Assembly (NCBI GenBank): GCA_944377765.1
Contig: CALWFX010000012.1
Location: 1-21,363 of the forward strand
From: an uncultured Clostridia bacterium
GTDB lineage: Bacteria; Bacillota; Clostridia; Christensenellales; UBA1242
Direction of reading: 5' to 3'
DNA length: 21,363 bases
A model generated the notes under the pieces. It had not been told where the DNA came from, ran no database searches, and saw only the letters and a list, made by a program, of their open reading frames with translations. Both the position numbers and the translations under genes were made by a program. Shown here in pieces: positions 14,276-20,466 of this stretch; the stretch's first letter is position 1, and each line of letters opens with the position of its first letter.

Positions 14276-15400
14276 TTAGTTATTATTTGATAACGCAGAA
14301 CTTACAAGTCCAAGCATTGCTGAATTTTCTGGCTTATCTAAACTTGGAATTGGTGGAACACCATAAGAAACATTTCTGTTTAAGCATTTTGCCAAATAAT
14401 CTTTTCCACCTTTAATTTTTGTTAAGCCTGCACCACAAAGATAGATTGGATAATATGGCACAAACTCCTTAGCAAACAATCTTATGCACTCATTAATGGT
14501 TGAAGCAATAAGCCCAATTCTGTAACAAACCGCTTCATTAACAAATGCAAGTGGAAATTTGATTATTCTTCCGCTTTGAGTCATAAGTTCATAGTAATCA
14601 TCATCGCCACCTTTAAGAGAAAGAACAATTTCTTTCTTCAAATTTCTTGCTTCTTGATAATCAATTCCACATGCTTCAGAAAGGTCGCTTGTTATGTAAG
14701 AACCACCCATTGAAAAGGATGTTAAATTTGTCATTGCATTTGCTTTAACAAAAGCAACACTTGTTGAACGCGCCCCAACATCAATAACAATGCAAGTGCG
14801 TTCTCTTTCTTCTTTTTCAAGTATGAGCATACTTTCACATAATGGTTCGCTTAAATATTCCACTTGTTCAATATTAAGTTCGGCAAAAATTTTGTTAAAT
14901 GTTCTTATAAAACTTGCTTGAGCAAGCACAACAGAAAGTTCTCCACCAAGTGTGTAACCTTTAAGTAAGGTTGGCTCTTGAATATTTTTGCTGTCATCAA
15001 CAGTAAAGGAAATTGCGTCAACTGAAATTATTTCCATATTTTCAATTTTGTTTTGCTCTGATGCCTTAGAATACAACATTTCAACATCTTTTTTGTTTAT
15101 CTGATGTTTATATTTAAAATTGATTTGTGCTTGACAAGTGGCAACTTTTGAAAACTCCGCTGGAACACCAACAAAAACTTTTCTTATATTTTTTTTATAA
15201 ATTGAAGTAATTTGATTGAATAAGGTGCTAACAGCATCAAAAAGATAGGCACTTTCCACAAATTCGCCTTCAAAAAAGCCAGCATATTCCACAGATGCCT
15301 TGGCTTTAATATTAAAAGTGTTGTTAACTCCCTTTTCTGCAATCATACAGGAAAGTTTTGACGAACCAATTTCAATTACAGTTACTGTGTTTTCTGCCAT
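14276..15400 (-). CDS. ftsA: FtsA-family actin-like division protein lacking the C-terminal membrane helix
   Basis: FtsA is the actin-like protein that links the FtsZ ring to the membrane. The 374-residue product has the first phosphate motif VTVIEIGSSKLSCMIAE near the start, the SHS2/1C domain region with VFVGVPAEF, and the second phosphate region CIVIDVGARSTSVAFV. The helix-forming block MGGSYITSDLSEACGIDYQEARNLKKE and the adenosine-site region YLCGAGLTKIKGG follow. Position just before ftsZ confirms the call. It is shorter than usual (about 420): it ends at SAMLGLVSSALSNNN, so the linker and amphipathic membrane-binding helix are missing. AAAGGAG precedes the ATG, and a good promoter lies upstream. 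Confidence 0.9.
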   Translation of the reverse strand: MAENTVTVIEIGSSKLSCMIAEKGVNNTFNIKAKASVEYAGFFEGEFVESAYLFDAVSTLFNQITSIYKKNIRKVFVGVPAEFSKVATCQAQINFKYKHQINKKDVEMLYSKASEQNKIENMEIISVDAISFTVDDSKNIQEPTLLKGYTLGGELSVVLAQASFIRTFNKIFAELNIEQVEYLSEPLCESMLILEKEERERTCIVIDVGARSTSVAFVKANAMTNLTSFSMGGSYITSDLSEACGIDYQEARNLKKEIVLSLKGGDDDYYELMTQSGRIIKFPLAFVNEAVCYRIGLIASTINECIRLFAKEFVPYYPIYLCGAGLTKIKGGKDYLAKCLNRNVSYGVPPIPSLDKPENSAMLGLVSSALSNNN

Positions 15401-15421
15401 ATCTCTCCTTTATATAACAAT

Positions 15422-15450
15422 ATTTTAATAATAAAAAGACAAAAAGTCAA
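15422..15450 (-). promoter_or_regulatory. ftsA promoter
   Basis: On the minus strand TTGACT (15445-15450), a 17-nt spacer and TAAAAT (15422-15427) precede ftsA by about 22 nt. Confidence 0.7.
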
Positions 15451-15544
15451 ATAAAAAACAAAATAATTTATAAAAATTAATTTTTTTTAATAATTATGCA
15501 TAATCATTACATTTAAAAAATTTTTAGTAAAACAAAGTAAAAAC

Positions 15545-15573
15545 TTGATTTTAATTTTCTTTTGAATTATACT
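15545..15573 (+). promoter_or_regulatory. serS promoter
   Basis: TTGATT (15545-15550), a 17-nt spacer and TATACT (15568-15573) precede serS. The leader is only about 15-20 nt, so there is no room for a T-box riboswitch. Confidence 0.72.
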
Positions 15574-15592
15574 TATCATACGGAGAAAAAAT

Positions 15593-16882
15593 ATGATTGA
15601 CATTAATTTAATTAGAACAAACAAAGAACTTGTTAAAGAAAATATCAAGAAAAAATTTCAAGACGCTAAACTTCCACTTGTGGATGAAGTTGAAGAACTT
15701 GATAAAAAAAATCGTGCTTTAAAACAAGAAAGCGACAAACTTAGAGCAGACAGAAACAATTTGAGCAGTCAAATTGGCGCTCTTATGAAAGATAAAAAAA
15801 TTGATGAAGCAAACAAAATTAAGGATGTTGTAAGAAAAAACAATGAAAGAATTTTGGAAATTGAAAAAGAACAAGAAGAACTTGAAAGCAAAATAAGAAA
15901 AATTATGCTGACAATTCCAAATATCATTGACAAAAGCGTGCCAATTGGAAAAGATGACAGCGAAAATGTGGAAATTGAAAAATTTGGCGAACCAATCATT
16001 CCTAATTTTGAAATTCCATATCATGCCGACATTTTGGAAAGCATTAATGGTTTAGATAAAGAAAGTGCAGGAAGAACAAGCGGAACAGGCTTTTATTACC
16101 TTATGGGAGATGCTGCTCGCCTTCATGAAGCCATGATTGCATATGGCAGAGATTATATGATTAACCAAGGTTTCACATACTGCATTCCACCTTTTATGAT
16201 AAGAAGCGATGTTGTTAATGGAGTTATGAGTTTTGCTGAAATGGAAGCAATGATGTATAAAATTGAAGGGGAAGACTTATTCCTTGTTGGCACAAGCGAA
16301 CACAGCATGATAGGTAAATTTAAAGGTCAAATTTTAAATGAACAAGAACTTCCAGTGAGAATGACATCATATTCACCTTGCTTTAGAAAAGAAGGTGGTT
16401 CACATGGACTTGAAGAAAGAGGTCTATACCGCGTTCATCAATTTGAAAAGCAAGAAATGATTGTTATTTGTAAGCCAGAAGAAAGCATGGATTACTATAA
16501 CAAAATGTGGCAATATACTGTTGATATTTTCAGAAATCTTGAAATTCCTGTTAGAACACTTGAATGTTGCAGTGGAGATTTGGCTGATTTAAAGGTTAAA
16601 AGTTGCGATGTTGAAGCATGGAGCCCAAGACAGAAAAAATATTTTGAAGTTGGCTCTTGCTCAACTCTTGGCGATGCTCAGGCAAGAAGACTTGGAATTC
16701 GTGCCAAAGGAGAAAAAGGAACATATTTCTTGCACACATTAAACAACACTGTGCTTGCTTCCCCAAGAGCACTCATTGCTTTTCTTGAAAATAATCTTCA
16801 AAAAGATGGCAGTATTAAAATTCCAGCTGTCCTTAAACCATATATGGGTGGAAAAACAAAAATTGAACCAAAAAGAAAATAA
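15593..16882 (+). CDS. serS: Seryl-tRNA synthetase
   Basis: SerS is the class II synthetase that charges tRNA-Ser and is also needed for selenocysteine tRNA. The 429-residue product begins with MIDINLIRTNKELVKENIKK and a long charged antiparallel coiled coil (about residues 28-105) that reads the tRNA-Ser long arm. The catalytic part has motif 2 in FRKEGGSHGLEERGLYRVHQ and motif 3 in ASPRALIAFLENN, plus HTLNNT and the specificity segment VGTSEHSM. Common bacterial SerS reads FRxEAGxxGxDTRGxxRxHQF and GRTLVAILENY, so this copy belongs to a divergent subgroup. It has its own promoter, GGAG site and terminator. It separates ftsA from ftsQ, against the usual dcw order. Confidence 0.95.
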   Translation: MIDINLIRTNKELVKENIKKKFQDAKLPLVDEVEELDKKNRALKQESDKLRADRNNLSSQIGALMKDKKIDEANKIKDVVRKNNERILEIEKEQEELESKIRKIMLTIPNIIDKSVPIGKDDSENVEIEKFGEPIIPNFEIPYHADILESINGLDKESAGRTSGTGFYYLMGDAARLHEAMIAYGRDYMINQGFTYCIPPFMIRSDVVNGVMSFAEMEAMMYKIEGEDLFLVGTSEHSMIGKFKGQILNEQELPVRMTSYSPCFRKEGGSHGLEERGLYRVHQFEKQEMIVICKPEESMDYYNKMWQYTVDIFRNLEIPVRTLECCSGDLADLKVKSCDVEAWSPRQKKYFEVGSCSTLGDAQARRLGIRAKGEKGTYFLHTLNNTVLASPRALIAFLENNLQKDGSIKIPAVLKPYMGGKTKIEPKRK

Positions 16883-16904
16883 CAGGAAACTCCTGTTATT
16901 TTTT
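16878..16904 (+). terminator. serS terminator containing the stop codon
   Basis: A 10-bp stem AATAACAGGA/TCCTGTTATT (16878-16887 with 16891-16900) has a 3-nt loop and is followed by T (16899-16904). The serS stop TAA (16880-16882) lies inside the 5' arm. Confidence 0.88.
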
Positions 16905-16918
16905 ATGCGATGACTGAA

Positions 16919-17283
16919 TTCGCCTTGCGAACATTAAAAGCGAACGATGTCTATTAAGAGCGAAACAAGTTTCGCGTTAAGAGTTGCCTTTGGCAACATG
17001 AAGAGCAAAAACAAGTTTTTGCGTGAAGAGCGAATTAAAATTCGCATTGTGGAAAATTTTAATAAGTGGTTAAATTATGAACATTACTATAAAAACATAC
17101 CACAATGCAAGACTTGTCTTGCTCTTAATGAAATTGCGTTTGCAATTTCTCTTCATGGCGACATTGTCGCCTCTTAATGTTGCGACAGCAACTCTTAATG
17201 CAAAAAATGAGAATAAACTTTTCATTCTCATTTTTTGTTCGCTTCGCTCTTCATTGTCATAAAAATGCCCTGCATTTTTATGA
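16919..17283. repeat. Array of perfect hairpins joined by inverted linkers; predicted ladder of four-way junctions
   Basis: This gene-free stretch holds at least ten perfect short hairpins: 16919-16931, 16960-16975, 16983-16997, 17005-17022, 17030-17045, 17107-17122, 17130-17149, 17157-17171, 17179-17192 and 17257-17283. An eleventh (17201-17237) has a 14-bp stem. Arm sequences differ (GCGAAAC, GTTGCC, GCAAAAAC, GCGAATT, GCAAGAC, GAAATTGC, GGCGAC, GTTGC). Linkers are nearly constant: ATTAAGA, GTTAAGA, ATGAAGA, GTGAAGA and ATTGTGG on the left, then CCACAAT, TCTTAAT, TCTTCAT, TCTTAAT and TCTTAAT on the right. These can pair in mirror order around 17076, giving stacked four-way junctions closed by a 47-nt loop (17053-17099). 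Open frames here are by-products of the repeats. I know no family like it. Confidence 0.85.
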
Positions 17284-17963
17284 CTCAACACATCCATATT
17301 CTGATACTTTAATTGTAAATTGAAAGCCTTGCATTGATGTTGCAAATTTTTGTGTCAGTCCGCCACACTCTGTTCGGCAGGTTATGTTATTTAGACTTGT
17401 TCCCATGTCACGAGTGAAGTATATTGTTATTCCTAATATATCCTTAACCAAATCTGAAAATTTAACTTCATAACCCCCTGCAACCTGTTGTATTTCTTCT
17501 TCTGACGAGATAAAGATTTTGTCAGTTGCTGTTTTTGTTGTTACCCCGCTTGTTCCAAAGCTTTCAACATTTGGGCTATATGCAACTAAATATGTTGAAT
17601 TATTCGTATTTTTTATTGCATTTTCAAAACTTGTGGTGGCTCTATTGTTATAGCCTTGTCCTATTCCCAAACTGCTTGTTGCAAACTGCCCTGCATATAC
17701 AATGGTATCCATAATTGCCATAGTGTCCACCATAATAGCCATATAAATACGACTTACCAGGAAATTTTAAAGTAACAGTGCAAGTTGTTGCATTTTCTTC
17801 TATATCTTCATCAGATTCTTGCAAATTTTCATTTTGCTCTTCTTGAAATTCCCCCCCCCGAAATCGTTTTTGAAGAACCACAAGCAGATAACAAAAGTCC
17901 GCCACCAATGGTGGCACATCCGATAAATAAAAATGAAAAAATGACAAGAAACAACTTTTTCAT
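17278..17963 (-). pseudogene. Lipoprotein gene broken by two frameshifts, possibly phase-variable
   Basis: Three consecutive minus-strand frames join into one lipoprotein-like product. Frame 1 (from ATG 17963) gives MKKLFLVIFSFLFIG and a lipobox LLLSACGSS with C28 as the lipidation site, then SKTISGGG. At the nine-G tract (17851-17859 as C on the plus strand) the frame is lost; with 8 or 11 G it would continue as EFQEEQNENLQESDEDIEE and TCTVTLKFPGKSYLYG. A second break within 17705-17775, in a TATGG-rich part, leads to TIVYAGQFATSSLGIGQGY and the end at SEYGCVES. Both breaks equal one extra base; removing both gives about 227 residues. Function unknown. There is no Shine-Dalgarno; a -10 lies 6 nt before the ATG. 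The stop codon lies in the last hairpin of the adjacent element. Sequencing error cannot be excluded. Confidence 0.7.
17851..17859 (-). repeat. Nine-G homopolymer tract in the lipoprotein gene
   Basis: Nine C on the plus strand (nine G in the coding sense) interrupt a very AT-rich region directly after the signal peptide. Such a tract is prone to slippage, and the frame downstream is restored by a one-base loss. Confidence 0.8.
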
Positions 17964-17969
17964 ATTTTT

Positions 17970-17999
17970 ATTATACATAATTAAAAAAAAATTTAGCAA
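17970..17999 (-). promoter_or_regulatory. Promoter of the lipoprotein gene, probably leaderless
   Basis: On the minus strand TTGCTA (17994-17999), an 18-nt spacer and TATAAT (17970-17975) are followed by six bases and the ATG at 17963, so +1 should be the A of the ATG. The layout equals that of der. Confidence 0.65.
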
Positions 18000-18030
18000 A
18001 TTAAAATGCAGTTTTGCTAAATTCATAATC

Positions 18031-18999
18031 TTATACATCAAAATCTTTTAAGTTGTAATAAATATCAGTTGGTTTAGTTTCTTGGTAATCATTTAAAATA
18101 AAATTATCAATTAAAATATAACCTTTGCAAAGGCGTTCATATGTCCATTCTTTGCCTTTAACAGGTTGTCCACTTTCGTCATACATTATATTTCCTTCTT
18201 CGTCATAAACATAGTCGCACACAACATTGCCATTTTTATCAACAAGTTTTCCTTCTTCATTAATTTGGTTAAAAATGGAACTATCAATGCTAAACATAAG
18301 TTGAAACTTATTTTCCAAAGCAAAGTCAATGTTGTTGATAACATATGTTCTATCAGAAAAAGTTTTAATGGTCATGTTAACATAATCTTTATCAGTTATT
18401 TCAACATGATTTTCGCCAAGTGTTAAACTTTTAATATAACCACAACTTTCTGTCAAATTTCTGTTGTTAACAAGTAGAGCATTGTAAACATTTTTAATGC
18501 CATTTTGTTCTACTTCCAAAAAGTCTCCAATTTCAAAATTTTCATTTTTAATTATAAGATTTTCAACTAAAATTGGATTATCCTTTTCACTTTCAAAAAC
18601 ATCTTCAATTTTAAGTATTCTTAAATCTTCATCACATATCAAATATTTTTCATCCGCCTTGATTGCAAAAACTTCTTCTCGTTCTGCCACATGAATAACA
18701 TATTTATTAGGAAAAACAGTTTCAATGTTGACAACTTCTAGATATGCAAAATTTTCATTGACACTTGCCATTTCATTAATTCTTTCCACATATTTATTTT
18801 TGCCATCAAAAAGCACGCTTGCTCCATAGTTAAAATTGCCTGCTTCAACAATATCTTCATTTGAAATTGTTAAATTTTTTGTTGTTGTTTTATAATCCAC
18901 AGAAACAGATGATAAAGCAAATAGCGTCCAAAATGATATTAATATCACCGCTATCACTGCCAAAGTTATTGATAATGAAATAATGGCTTTCTTACTCAA
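18031..18999 (-). CDS. ftsQ: Division protein FtsQ/DivIB, POTRA-domain membrane protein
   Basis: FtsQ/DivIB is a bitopic protein of the division complex with FtsL and FtsB/DivIC. The 322-residue product has a short basic cytoplasmic start, one membrane helix (about residues 6-30) and an outer POTRA-type domain with VVNIETVFPNKYVIHVAEREEVFAI. A larger beta domain follows. The C-terminal 80 residues contain an acidic insertion (VYDEEGNIMYDESGQPVKG) and an end that I cannot align to known members. The start codon is TTG (18997-18999), overlapping the murA end by 8 nt (TTGAGTAA), with AAGGA upstream, so it is translationally coupled to murA. FtsQ after murA is the normal dcw order. Confidence 0.88.
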   Translation of the reverse strand: MSKKAIISLSITLAVIAVILISFWTLFALSSVSVDYKTTTKNLTISNEDIVEAGNFNYGASVLFDGKNKYVERINEMASVNENFAYLEVVNIETVFPNKYVIHVAEREEVFAIKADEKYLICDEDLRILKIEDVFESEKDNPILVENLIIKNENFEIGDFLEVEQNGIKNVYNALLVNNRNLTESCGYIKSLTLGENHVEITDKDYVNMTIKTFSDRTYVINNIDFALENKFQLMFSIDSSIFNQINEEGKLVDKNGNVVCDYVYDEEGNIMYDESGQPVKGKEWTYERLCKGYILIDNFILNDYQETKPTDIYYNLKDFDV

Positions 19000-20254
19000 A
19001 CTTAATCCTTTTTATGTCAGCGCCAAGCATCTCCAATTTCCTTTCCAAATTTTCATATCCACGGTCTATGTATTGAACATTGTGAACAGTTGTGTAACCA
19101 TCGGCAACAAGCCCTGCAAGCACAAGTCCCGCTCCTGCCCTAAGGTCAGTGGCAAAAACATCAGCCCCATACAACTTTTCCACCCCTGAAATTATTGCAA
19201 TTCTATCTTTAACAAAGATGTCTGCATTCATTTTAACAAGTTCCATAACATGATTAAATCTGTTTTCGAACACATTTTCTTTTAAAACACATGTTCCACT
19301 TGCAACAGATTGCATTGCCATAATTTGCGGTTGAAGGTCAGTTGGAAAATTTGGAAAAGGTGCAGTTTCAAGATATCTATATGCTTTATTTCTTCCCCTT
19401 GCTGACACTATTATATTACCATTTTTTTCAATAATTTCGCAAGCACTTTCTCTCATTATATTAAATAAAAAATTGTTATCTTCCTTTCTAAAACCAGATA
19501 TTTGAAGATTTTTTCCACACATCGCTCCAAGAATTAAGTATGTGCCAGCAATAATTCTGTCTGGCATCACTTTATATTCTCCGCCATGCAAACTTTCAAC
19601 CCCAATAATTTTAATAACATCAGTTCCAGCACCTGAAATTTTTCCGCCCATTTTATTAAGAAAATTTGCCAAATCAACAATCTCAGGTTCCTTCGCCACA
19701 TTAACCAAAGTTGTTTCTCCTTTAAGTAAGCATGCACACATCATTAAACTTTCAGTTGCACCAACACTGACAGAAGTAAAAACAACTTTTCCCGCTTTCA
19801 TATTTGAAGCATTACAATATATGTATCCATGTTTTTCAATAACTTTCACACCCAAACTTTTAAATGCATTGATATGTATATCAATCGGCCTTTGACCAAT
19901 GTTGCATCCACCCGGATAAGAAATTATTGCTTGCCTAAATTTGCCAAGCATGGCACCCAATAAAAAAATTGATGCCCTAAGTTTGTTTGTGAGGTCATGA
20001 GTAATTTTTTCATTTTTAACATTGGAGACATCAAGGCTTAAAACATTTCCAAAATACTCAAATTTAACGTTCAATCTTTTAAGTATCTCGCACATACTAT
20101 GTATATCAGAAAAATTTGGAACATTCAAAAATGTTACATCTTTATCACACAAAATTGAAGAAGCAAGGATGGGAAGATATGCATTTTTTGATGCTTCAAC
20201 TTCCACCTTACCACTCAAAATTTTTCCACCATTAATTAAAAAACTTTCTTCCAT
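18992..20254 (-). CDS. murA: UDP-N-acetylglucosamine 1-carboxyvinyltransferase
   Basis: MurA transfers enolpyruvate from phosphoenolpyruvate to UDP-GlcNAc, the first committed step of peptidoglycan synthesis, in the cytoplasm. The 420-residue product has EASKNAYLP (20-28), with the active-site Lys-Asn pair. The loop GGCNIGQRPIDIHI carries the catalytic Cys (C117), the residue attacked by fosfomycin. FPTDLQPQ (303-310) has the catalytic Asp D306, and DLRAGAGLVLAGLVADG lies near the end. A Cys at this position predicts fosfomycin sensitivity at the target level. No Shine-Dalgarno precedes the ATG, and no clear promoter is visible in the AT-rich spacer upstream. FtsQ overlaps its end. Confidence 0.96.
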   Translation of the reverse strand: MEESFLINGGKILSGKVEVEASKNAYLPILASSILCDKDVTFLNVPNFSDIHSMCEILKRLNVKFEYFGNVLSLDVSNVKNEKITHDLTNKLRASIFLLGAMLGKFRQAIISYPGGCNIGQRPIDIHINAFKSLGVKVIEKHGYIYCNASNMKAGKVVFTSVSVGATESLMMCACLLKGETTLVNVAKEPEIVDLANFLNKMGGKISGAGTDVIKIIGVESLHGGEYKVMPDRIIAGTYLILGAMCGKNLQISGFRKEDNNFLFNIMRESACEIIEKNGNIIVSARGRNKAYRYLETAPFPNFPTDLQPQIMAMQSVASGTCVLKENVFENRFNHVMELVKMNADIFVKDRIAIISGVEKLYGADVFATDLRAGAGLVLAGLVADGYTTVHNVQYIDRGYENLERKLEMLGADIKRIKFE

Positions 20255-20466
20255 ATAAAAGCATATGAAAATAAAAATATTAAAGTTACTATTAAATTTT
20301 AATCGCTATAATTATTTTAAAATATTATTTTTTATTAAAAAATTTAATTTTTTATTAATTTTTTATTATTTTTTAAAATTTTATATATTTTTTGCTATTT
20401 TTTAATTTATTTCCTTAATTTTATAATTTTTTCTTAAATTATTTTCCTTTTTATTAAACATGATTT
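20255..20466. other. Extremely AT-rich spacer between ftsW/spoVE and murA
   Basis: This 212-bp gap is nearly all A and T. It contains three copies of TTTTTTATTA (20328-20337, 20348-20357, 20359-20368) and no open frame, clear terminator or promoter. MurG, which usually lies between spoVE/ftsW and murA in this cluster, is absent here. Confidence 0.6.

Noticed and set aside
15400..15592. T-box riboswitch upstream of serS
   Set aside because: The promoter leaves only about 15-20 nt of leader, and no T-box sequence or antiterminator is visible.
16919..17283. CRISPR array
   Set aside because: The units are hairpins of different sequence with 7-nt linkers that invert at the centre; there are no equal repeats with 30-nt spacers and no cas genes.
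16947..17345. Open frames on both strands inside the hairpin element
   Set aside because: They follow from the palindromic linkers, have no ribosome-binding sites and resemble each other only because of the inverted structure.
17700..17860. Programmed ribosomal frameshifting in the lipoprotein gene
   Set aside because: Two separate breaks would both need recoding; no heptamer slippery site with a downstream structure is seen, so slippage or decay is simpler.
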